From positions 1 through 40,571 of the forward strand of contig JANLJF010000076.1 of the NCBI GenBank assembly GCA_029255605.1: a stretch of 40,571 nt of DNA. The letters run 5' to 3'. A program made the translations under genes and the position numbers. Below the pieces are notes generated by a model. That model was not told the origin of the DNA. It did no database searches and saw nothing but the letters and a program-made list of their open reading frames with translations. Position 1 is the first letter of the stretch, and each line of letters begins with the position of its first letter. The DNA comes from Azovibrio restrictus (GTDB lineage: Bacteria > Bacteroidota > Bacteroidia > Chitinophagales > Chitinophagaceae). Below, piece after piece: positions 34,563 through 40,571 of the stretch.

Positions 34563-36837
34563 TGTTATTTTCTTAGTCCCTTTCGAACAGTGGGTGCATG
34601 CCTGCGCCGGCGGCGATGATCCTTACGATTATTTTCCATCTTACTTTTTTCGCGACATCAATAAGAATGCAGCCTACTCTCCGTTTTATTACACCTCGCT
34701 ATTGGTGTATGCAGATGATAACTATACACAAGATGTAAACATAGATGAATGGTATGCCTACACATCGCAGCAAGTACCTAAAGAGGATATAGATAGTTTT
34801 GTATACAGCTATAGCCTGGGCGACCTGAATGCCGCCATAAGTAGTACGCTAAAAACAAACAATGGCAAAGCATCTAACAAGGTGTTGCAGAACAGGTTTA
34901 CTAAATGGCTCTTGCAGAAGAAAGATAAAGACGCTGCAAATTACCTGCTGTTTGCCAAGCAATGCGAACCCTATGCACAACCCGAAGATGGCTATTACGA
35001 CCAGAAGACTTACGAGTGGAAAACAGTGCCACGCGATACAGCAAAGATGGTAAGCCTTTTGGCAGAAGGTAGGTTGCAGCACGATGCTGCAAAAAAAGAA
35101 GCGATACAATGGCGCTATAAATACCAACTGGTACGTTTGGCCTTTTATGCGCGTAAGTACGATGAGGCATTGTCATTATATAATACATTGGTTGGCAGTA
35201 AAACTTATAATGGCATCATGTATCCACGCTGCCTGGAATTGAAAGCAGGTATATTGTATAAAACAGGCAGAAAGAATGAAGCTGCTTATCTGTATAGCAA
35301 AACTTTCGACCTGAGCGATGAATTGAAGCAATCATCACACATCAGTTTTAGCTGGGCGATAAATGGAAAGATAGATGATGTGCTGAAGCTATGTCGTAAC
35401 GATCATGAAAAAGCTGTAGTGTACATTATGAAGGGCCTGCACGACTATGGCGATGGTGCAACAATAGGATTGGATATGATGCAGAAGGCTTACGATGCAG
35501 ATGCTAATATTAAAGGGCTTACAGAAGTGATGACCCGCGAAATAAGTAAGGCAGAAGAGCGGTTCGTAACCACCCCTAACATCTGGTATTATTCAGATAG
35601 CCAGGCTCATGCTTTGAAAAGTGTTTATCCTGCCTACCTGGAAAAGCTGAACGACTTTACCAAACGCGTAGTGAAGGATGGCAAAAATGGCGATAAGGCA
35701 TTCTGGTACCTGGCCTCTGCCTATATCTACCTAATTCAGAACAACTATGCAGAAGCCACAGCCTACCTGGATAAAGCAGCGAAGGAAAACATGACACCCC
35801 GCCAAAAGGATATACATGGCGTAACCACAGCCTTACTGATTTTAAAACAGAACAGGCAACTGGACCAGGCAACAGAAAGCAAGCTGTTGCCATCATTGAA
35901 ATGGATAGATGAGAAGACAGAGAACGACCTATACTTTGCAGGTGCCTATACACATTTTATCAATGTACTGATGACGGATAAGTACCTGCAGCAGGGCGAT
36001 ACCGCAAAAGCTGTTTATACCATGAATAGCTGGGCATCGTGGGAATTGCTGGATGATATGAGTACTAACCAACTGGAACATGTGAAAGCCTTTATCAGGA
36101 AGAAAGATAAAACACCCTATGAAATATGGCTAACCCGCAACAGCAACTACCAGGAAAGTATGCTGTATGAAATGCAGGGCACAAAACACTTGCGTGCACA
36201 GGAGTATGATAAAGCCATAGCGGCTTTTAAAAAAGTACCAGATTCTGCCATTAATGCCTACCTGTTGCCCGATTGCTTTGTAAGCCATATACAGGATATG
36301 CAGGACTGGAACCGTTCAGACTCGGCAGTAATGTATAACAAATTGACGCTGGCGCAAAAGCTGGCAGCTATGAAAAAGAAGCTGGATGCAAATCCGCAAG
36401 ATGCAAGCACGGCTTACTCTTATGCCAATGCTATGTATAACCTTACCTATTATGGTAAAGGCTGGCAAGCAGTACAATATAACCGTAGCGGCATTGAATT
36501 CGAAGCATATTACATGAGTGACGCACGCAAAAGCGCACCTGCTTCCAAACGCAATTACTATGATGCCTCTTTGGCTGAAAAATATTATATGCAGGCATAC
36601 AGCAATAGTAATGATGCCGAATTTAAAGCACGATGCATATTTATGGCAGCCAAATGCTGGCAGAAGAATTGCCCCGCACCTAAAGGTGTTAACTATTATA
36701 GCTATGACGACAAACTGTATTATAGCAACGCGCTAAAGAACCCTTACTTCAAACAACTGAAGCAGTATAATAAGACAAAGTTTTATGCAAATGCCGTTAG
36801 CACCTGCGGCTATCTTAATGATTACATCAGGAAGTAA
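34525..36837 (+). CDS. Uncharacterised exported protein with TPR-like helices
   Basis: 770 residues. Signal peptide ~1-27 (YITLAISVIFLVPFEQWVHA) followed by CAGGDDPYDYFPSYFFRD. The cysteine after VHA could be lipidated, but His at -2 is unusual. I associate a similar Cys/Gly/Asp-rich opening (CAGGDD, then a Y/F-rich stretch) with a group of uncharacterised Bacteroidota proteins. The rest is mostly helical, with TPR-like repeats (KAGILYKTGRKNEAAYLYSK, WYLASAYIYLIQNNYAEATA, LRAQEYDKAIAAFKKVPDSA, YYMQAYSNSNDAEFKARCIF). Start ATGATG at 34525/34528 lies inside the preceding gene. The 3' end overlaps the convergent acyltransferase gene by 11 bp. Confidence 0.82.
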   Translation: MMNWKTYITLAISVIFLVPFEQWVHACAGGDDPYDYFPSYFFRDINKNAAYSPFYYTSLLVYADDNYTQDVNIDEWYAYTSQQVPKEDIDSFVYSYSLGDLNAAISSTLKTNNGKASNKVLQNRFTKWLLQKKDKDAANYLLFAKQCEPYAQPEDGYYDQKTYEWKTVPRDTAKMVSLLAEGRLQHDAAKKEAIQWRYKYQLVRLAFYARKYDEALSLYNTLVGSKTYNGIMYPRCLELKAGILYKTGRKNEAAYLYSKTFDLSDELKQSSHISFSWAINGKIDDVLKLCRNDHEKAVVYIMKGLHDYGDGATIGLDMMQKAYDADANIKGLTEVMTREISKAEERFVTTPNIWYYSDSQAHALKSVYPAYLEKLNDFTKRVVKDGKNGDKAFWYLASAYIYLIQNNYAEATAYLDKAAKENMTPRQKDIHGVTTALLILKQNRQLDQATESKLLPSLKWIDEKTENDLYFAGAYTHFINVLMTDKYLQQGDTAKAVYTMNSWASWELLDDMSTNQLEHVKAFIRKKDKTPYEIWLTRNSNYQESMLYEMQGTKHLRAQEYDKAIAAFKKVPDSAINAYLLPDCFVSHIQDMQDWNRSDSAVMYNKLTLAQKLAAMKKKLDANPQDASTAYSYANAMYNLTYYGKGWQAVQYNRSGIEFEAYYMSDARKSAPASKRNYYDASLAEKYYMQAYSNSNDAEFKARCIFMAAKCWQKNCPAPKGVNYYSYDDKLYYSNALKNPYFKQLKQYNKTKFYANAVSTCGYLNDYIRK

Positions 36838-37687
36838 CTTTATCACTGTGCTTCCAGCGGCGGTGCGTCCACATCCAGTTTTCGGGTTGATGGTGTAGCT
36901 GCAGCTCCATAAAGCGCACGTAGTCTTGCATCACTTGCCCCTGTGGCAGTTGCGATGCATCATCGGTGTATTTGTACAGGGTTATTTTATAATAGCCGCG
37001 CTTCAGCTTTTCTATACCGGCAAATACTACAGCGGCTTTATTACGCGTCGCCAGTTGTTCCGGCCCGCGAAAGAAGGGAACAGGGCGGTGCATAAAGGAA
37101 TGCCACACAGCCGCTTTCAGGTTCGATGGATTCTGATCAGCTATCAGGCCTACTATATAGCGCACACCTTGTAGCCTGGCAAAGCCCTTCTTAGCCATCA
37201 TCGATATCAGCCATACGCCACTGCGTGTGCGTATGCGCTGCATCAGTTTATCAAAGGCTTTATTATCGGGTGGCATATACACACCTGCAAACTGCTGCCT
37301 GCAATTGTACTGGCAGGCTACATTGGCCCATTCCCAGTTGAAGGTATGGCCGAGCAATGCGTAGGTATCTTTGCCTTCATCATATAGTTGATGAAAGACT
37401 TCCCAGTTGGCTGTAATGCGTTTATTCAGTTGTGCTTCCGATATGGTTAGCAGCTTCAGCGTTTCCATCCACTGATCGCAAAAGTTTCGGAAGAATTGTT
37501 TGCGTATACGCAGCAGCTCATCCGCACCCTTCTCAGGAAAAGCATACTGCAATTGTTCCAGCACCAAAGCTTTGCGATAGCCAACTATGTAGAATAATAC
37601 CAGGAAGATCAGGTCAGACAATACATACAATACCCTTAGTGGCAGCAAGGCCACCGGGTATAGTAGTATCAGCAACAGGTAATACAT
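36827..37687 (-). CDS. LpxL/HtrB-family lipid A (lysophospholipid) acyltransferase
   Basis: 286 residues. N-terminal membrane anchor (1-35), then the acyltransferase domain with the HX4E catalytic pair H114-E119 in LLGHTFNWEW, characteristic of the LpxL/HtrB group. Other family segments: LEQLQYAFPEKGADELLRIR, VGLIADQNPSN and a C-terminal ENWMWTHRRWKH. Predicted to add a secondary acyl chain to lipid A at the inner membrane; homologues in Bacteroidota also acylate flexirubin-type or ornithine lipids, so the substrate is not certain. It lies 24 nt downstream of the carbonic anhydrase gene on the same strand, and its 3' end overlaps the convergent TPR gene. Confidence 0.9.
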   Translation of the reverse strand: MYYLLLILLYPVALLPLRVLYVLSDLIFLVLFYIVGYRKALVLEQLQYAFPEKGADELLRIRKQFFRNFCDQWMETLKLLTISEAQLNKRITANWEVFHQLYDEGKDTYALLGHTFNWEWANVACQYNCRQQFAGVYMPPDNKAFDKLMQRIRTRSGVWLISMMAKKGFARLQGVRYIVGLIADQNPSNLKAAVWHSFMHRPVPFFRGPEQLATRNKAAVVFAGIEKLKRGYYKITLYKYTDDASQLPQGQVMQDYVRFMELQLHHQPENWMWTHRRWKHSDKVTS

Positions 37688-37711
37688 GCAGTTGCAAAGG
37701 TATGCTAAAGG

Positions 37712-38362
37712 CTACTTATGCTTCAGGCTGCCTGTCAGGTCATATAGTTTTTGTATATGCTGCAGGTTGCCTTTAAAGTCGAAGTTCAGGTCTTTCAGCA
37801 ATCCCGATTCCAGGCTGAATACCCATGCGTGTACAGAAGGGTACCCGTTCTCAAGATAGTGCTCTTGCACAACTGCCGTTTTCAGTACGTTCAGCGCCTG
37901 CTCTATCACATTCAACTCTACCAGCCTGTCGTAGCGGGCATCCATATCCGCTATTGCATCCAGCTCTGCTTCGTGCAGGCGATACACATCGCGTATATTG
38001 CGCAGCCACGGATTTAGTATACCCATATCAGCCGGCAGCATAGCAGCCTTCACGCCGCCACAGTTATAGTGGCCGCATATGATGATGTGCTTTACATGCA
38101 GGTGGCGCACCGCATAGTTGATAACACTCATCACATTCACATCGATAGATACCACAAGGTTGGCCACATTGCGGTGCACAAATACTTCGCCCGGCTCCAG
38201 CCCTATTATTTCGTTGGCAGGCACGCGGCTATCGCTACAGCCTATATACAGGTACTCCGGCGTTTGGTCGGCCGAAAGCTTCTTTAGAAAGTCAACATTA
38301 CGGGCTACATTTTCAGCCACCCATTTCCTGTTATTCTCAAATAGTTGCTCGTATGGTATCAT
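37712..38362 (-). CDS. Beta-class carbonic anhydrase
   Basis: 216 residues. Zinc ligands C42, H98 and C101 (IGCSDSRVPANE and CGHYNCGGVKAA) and the D44-R46 dyad are all present. HRNVANLV and WLRNIRDVYR are also family-typical. Interconverts CO2 and bicarbonate in the cytoplasm, supporting carboxylation reactions and pH balance. ATG at 38362. Probably cotranscribed with the downstream acyltransferase; a TATTATTG sequence 25 nt or so upstream is a one-mismatch -7 candidate. Confidence 0.96.
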   Translation of the reverse strand: MIPYEQLFENNRKWVAENVARNVDFLKKLSADQTPEYLYIGCSDSRVPANEIIGLEPGEVFVHRNVANLVVSIDVNVMSVINYAVRHLHVKHIIICGHYNCGGVKAAMLPADMGILNPWLRNIRDVYRLHEAELDAIADMDARYDRLVELNVIEQALNVLKTAVVQEHYLENGYPSVHAWVFSLESGLLKDLNFDFKGNLQHIQKLYDLTGSLKHK

Positions 38363-38455
38363 AAACTGCCTTTAGCATTACAATAATAAGCCAATTGAAA
38401 TAAACATTTCTTATCCGCCGCATAAGCTTTAATTTTACGCCCGCAAACACAGCTT

Positions 38456-39469
38456 ATGAAACTGGTTACTTATTCTAAAAACGGCATCGGGCAGTTAGCC
38501 CTTCTTATAGATGGCCAATTGTATGATACCAATGCTGCCAATCCTGCATTGCCTGCTACTATGAAGGACATGCTGAACAACTGGGAAGCACTGGAACCCA
38601 TAGCCCGCCAAACAGAAGCAGACATCAAGAGTGGTAAGAGCACACCTGCTACCGCTACTCCATATAATGGTGCTACTATTATGGCGCCTGTGCCGCAACC
38701 TACCAGCTGCCGCGATGGTTATGCCTTTCGCCAGCACGTAGCGGCCGCCCGCCGCAACAGGAAGGTGGATATGATACCTGAGTTCGACCAGTATCCTATC
38801 TTCTACTTTACCAACCACAATGCCATACAAGGCCCCGGCGATATACTGTGCATGCCCGACCATTTTCAGAAGCTGGACTTTGAACTGGAGGCTGCCGTGG
38901 TGCTGGGTAAAAAAGGCCGCAATGTAAGGGCTGCTGATGCCGACCAATACATAGCCGGCTATATGATAATGAACGATATGAGCGCCCGCACCCTGCAGAT
39001 GGAAGAGATGCTGCTGAACCTGGGCCCGGCCAAGGGTAAGGACTTCAGCACGGTGATAGGCCCGATAATGGTGACGCCCGATGAGCTGGAACCCTACCGT
39101 ATACCCGCCAAGCCCGGCCACACCGGTGCTAACTACAACCTGAAGATGGTGTGCCGCGTGAATGGTGTGCAGGTGAGCGAAGGCAATGTGGGCGATATGG
39201 ACTGGACCTTTGCCGAGATCATAGAGCGCTGTGCCTATGGTGCGGATATACTGCCCGGCGATGTGATAGGTAGCGGTACGGTAGGTACCGGCTGCTTCCT
39301 GGAGCTGAATGGTACCGGCCTGCTGAACGACCCTAACTATAAAGTGCAGTGGCTGCAACCCGGCGATGTGGTAGAGATGGAAATAGAAGGCCTGGGCCTG
39401 CTGACCAATACCATAGTGGCCGAGCAGACAGATTTTAGCCTGCTGAAGCTAAAAAAAATGCCTAAATAG
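38456..39469 (+). CDS. Fumarylacetoacetate hydrolase (FAH) family protein
   Basis: 337 residues. Conserved FAH features: SCRDGYAFRQHVAAARRNRK, then FYFTNHNAIQGPGD, metal-binding KLDFELEAAVVLGKKGRNV, GYMIMNDMSARTLQMEE, KDFSTVIGPIMVTPDEL, GSGTVGTGCFLEL and LQPGDVVEMEIEGLGLLTNT. Length and the insertion before FYFTNHNA fit bacterial fumarylacetoacetase-type enzymes (last step of tyrosine breakdown), but related acylpyruvases/hydratases share the fold. No other tyrosine-catabolism gene is visible in the window. ATG at 38456, followed by a strong terminator. Confidence 0.92.
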   Translation: MKLVTYSKNGIGQLALLIDGQLYDTNAANPALPATMKDMLNNWEALEPIARQTEADIKSGKSTPATATPYNGATIMAPVPQPTSCRDGYAFRQHVAAARRNRKVDMIPEFDQYPIFYFTNHNAIQGPGDILCMPDHFQKLDFELEAAVVLGKKGRNVRAADADQYIAGYMIMNDMSARTLQMEEMLLNLGPAKGKDFSTVIGPIMVTPDELEPYRIPAKPGHTGANYNLKMVCRVNGVQVSEGNVGDMDWTFAEIIERCAYGADILPGDVIGSGTVGTGCFLELNGTGLLNDPNYKVQWLQPGDVVEMEIEGLGLLTNTIVAEQTDFSLLKLKKMPK

Positions 39470-39495
39470 TATTGATTATCAATGTGCTATAAAAC

Positions 39496-39525
39496 AAAAG
39501 GTACTACTTTGGTAGTACCTTTTTG
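39496..39525 (+). terminator. Intrinsic terminator after the FAH gene
   Basis: GGTACTAC (39500-39507) pairs with GTAGTACC (39512-39519), A4 on the left and T6 on the right. Confidence 0.9.
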
Positions 39526-39601
39526 CTTGCGTTCTGTTTTAGTTAGGGGCTTTAACAGTGGGTTCTAATATGCTTAGCGCCTCGCGCAATACGTTCATTG
39601 G

Positions 39602-39736
39602 CTACGGTAATACATTTGATGGCCCGCCAAAAAGCCATATTTCCAGTAGCATACCTAACAAGAAGGTAATCAGGAGGATACCTACGGTTTCCCAGGTAGC
39701 CTTTGCCTGGCGTTTGTTTTGTTGAGTCATACCCAT
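39602..39736 (-). CDS. Small membrane protein, 44 residues (alternative start 39730)
   Basis: Read on the minus strand from ATG 39736 (or the second ATG at 39730) to TAG at 39602. A polar, basic N-terminus (MGMTQQNKRQAKATWE) is followed by one hydrophobic helix (VGILLITFLLGMLLEIWLF) and a short GGPSNVLP tail. An AGGA 8 nt before the first ATG is a possible ribosome site. Small single-helix proteins of this kind are easily missed by gene callers. Family unknown. The only alternative I see is a chance ORF, but the charge/helix arrangement argues against it. Confidence 0.6.
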   Translation of the reverse strand: MGMTQQNKRQAKATWETVGILLITFLLGMLLEIWLFGGPSNVLP

Positions 39737-39966
39737 AAGTCCTGCAAATAAACTGTTAACCAATATGGAAAACGGAAATATGTGGTATACTTACTGTTTC
39801 CCGGGGTAAAATGGTTTCTCTTGACTCTTATCGACTATATGGGTGTGATTGGCCTAGCAAGGTAAGCAAGGTTTCAACACAATTATTAACTGAAAGTGAA
39901 TTTAAATAGCATTTTAATTCATGTCCGCCGCATTAAAACAGGATTAAAACTGCTATGCTTCACCTG
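39737..39966. other. 230-bp intergenic stretch without a recognised gene
   Basis: No protein or RNA gene recognised. It holds a near-perfect inverted repeat (GAATTTAAAT-AGC-ATTTTAATTC, 39898-39920, one mismatch) and the third copy of the paired TTAAA motif (39931-39950). The right boundary is the stop of the unknown 160-residue gene. Confidence 0.7.
39931..39950. promoter_or_regulatory. Paired TTAAA direct repeat, 11-bp spacing (site 3)
   Basis: CATTAAAACAGGATTAAAAC: TTAAA at 39933 and 39944, exactly 11 bp apart, as at 10481 and 12871. It lies ~195 nt upstream of the small membrane protein (minus strand) and 17 nt past the 3' end of the unknown gene. Confidence 0.4.
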
Positions 39967-40449
39967 CTAGTGGTTGAGTATCTCTTCGGGGTTGTGCTGT
40001 AGAAATTCGGCCACAGTATCGTAAAGGACGTTATATAACTTATTGTCATCCATCAGCTTGACGGTGAAGTAGCCTACATCCATCGAGTAATCGTTGAGGA
40101 GGTAGATGGTTACTTCGCTATCCAGCGCTACCAGCAGTTCCTTTAGCGGGAAGCCGTCTTTTAACGTCAGGTTGGTAGTATAGGCCACGCAGAGCTTTTG
40201 CCTGTCTGTAGTGTGCAGCAGCACCTGCAGGCTATAGGCCAGGTTGTGGGCTGTGCCTTCTATGGTATCGTTGGCGGCCAGTATATCGGCGTGCAGCTCT
40301 TCGTAGTATTGAATGGCTGCGCGGCGGGCCTCCAGTGGCTGTTCGTGGGTAAAGCTGCGGGTATGCAGTTTCCTTGTGCTATCGTCTGGTATGCCATCCT
40401 CGCCGGTTTGCCAACTGGTGAGGGCTACCTTATATGCCGTAATCTTCAT
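39967..40449 (-). CDS. Hypothetical cytoplasmic protein (160 residues)
   Basis: Not recognised. Start chosen at ATG 40449 (MKITAYKVALTSWQTGEDGI); a longer in-frame reading from 40530 would add an atypical Cys-rich segment and would run through the palindrome at 40490-40506. No signal peptide or membrane segment. It is acidic with mixed alpha/beta pattern (LEARRAAIQYYEELHADILA, KLCVAYTTNLTLKDGFPLKE, FTVKLMDDNKLYNVLYDTVA). Codon use is like its neighbours. It may be a lineage-specific protein. Confidence 0.7.
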   Translation of the reverse strand: MKITAYKVALTSWQTGEDGIPDDSTRKLHTRSFTHEQPLEARRAAIQYYEELHADILAANDTIEGTAHNLAYSLQVLLHTTDRQKLCVAYTTNLTLKDGFPLKELLVALDSEVTIYLLNDYSMDVGYFTVKLMDDNKLYNVLYDTVAEFLQHNPEEILNH

Positions 40450-40489
40450 CTCTTCACGTTTTGCGCACCTGCCTGAGTGCCCTTGGCGC

Positions 40490-40506
40490 ATAACAGGTGC
40501 TGTTAT
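40490..40506. promoter_or_regulatory. Palindrome ATAACAG-GTG-CTGTTAT, candidate operator
   Basis: A perfect 7-bp inverted repeat with 3-bp spacer, 41 nt upstream of the preferred start (40449) of the minus-strand hypothetical gene. The spacing is typical of dimeric regulator sites. Inference. Confidence 0.45.
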
Positions 40507-40571
40507 ACAATCAATTGTGCCGGACTCCACTTATAAGTAATAAAACTTAATGCCAAAGAAGATTTTGTTGT

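Noticed and set aside
38495-39358. 287-residue open frame antisense to the FAH-family gene
   Set aside because: Shadow frame; His/Ile/Tyr-rich without recognisable domains.

Overview
The window looks like chromosomal DNA of a Bacteroidota bacterium, most likely of the Chitinophagaceae/Chitinophagia type. The evidence is: TAnnTTTG-type -7 promoter elements instead of sigma-70 boxes; a secreted protein with a type IX secretion (type A) sorting tail; two SusC-like/TonB-dependent receptors; a DUF4293 membrane protein; an IcmF-type fused acyl-CoA mutase; and a DUF4382 lipoprotein. It is mostly a housekeeping and cell-envelope region. I see no insertion sequence, prophage, CRISPR array, rRNA or tRNA. 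The genus assignment is inference.

Layout. 1-3.4 kb: 3' part of an AraC-family regulator, convergent with a Wzx-like flippase (TTG start behind a large repeat/hairpin) and an orphan beta subunit of a 2-oxoacid:ferredoxin oxidoreductase. 3.5-7.5 kb: murI, an outer-membrane-like protein, aminopeptidase P and an OmpA/OmpW-like barrel protein. 7.5-10.5 kb, minus strand: moxR-type ATPase, then serS and a DUF4293 gene, separated by strong terminators. 10.5-13 kb: a small conserved hypothetical gene and a T9SS-exported protein with an Omp28-like thioredoxin domain. 12.9-15.4 kb: a TPP riboswitch controlling a TonB-dependent receptor, hence a predicted outer-membrane thiamin (or precursor) importer. 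15.5-18.8 kb: YugP-type zinc peptidase, ETHE1-like persulfide dioxygenase/rhodanese, and an outer-membrane protein. 19-22.4 kb: icmF. 22.6-26.4 kb: a second TonB-dependent receptor with a helical periplasmic partner and a DUF4382 lipoprotein. 26.5-31.7 kb: a likely operon of a GT-C-like membrane protein with C-terminal TPRs, a small coiled-coil protein, dgt and queA. 31.8-36.8 kb: nadC, a YegS-like lipid kinase, and a tightly overlapping pair of uncharacterised exported proteins (GH18-like TIM-barrel candidate plus TPR protein). 36.8-38.4 kb, minus strand: beta-carbonic anhydrase then an LpxL-like acyltransferase. 38.5-40.5 kb: an FAH-family hydrolase, a previously uncalled 44-residue membrane protein, and an unknown 160-residue protein.

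The most interesting items are: (i) the TPP riboswitch/receptor unit; (ii) the overlapping exported pair at 33.5-36.8 kb; (iii) a paired TTAAA direct repeat with exact 11-bp spacing present at three intergenic sites and nowhere else I could find; (iv) the small membrane protein at 39.6 kb; and (v) promoter -7 elements placed so close to start codons that leaderless or near-leaderless transcripts are likely.
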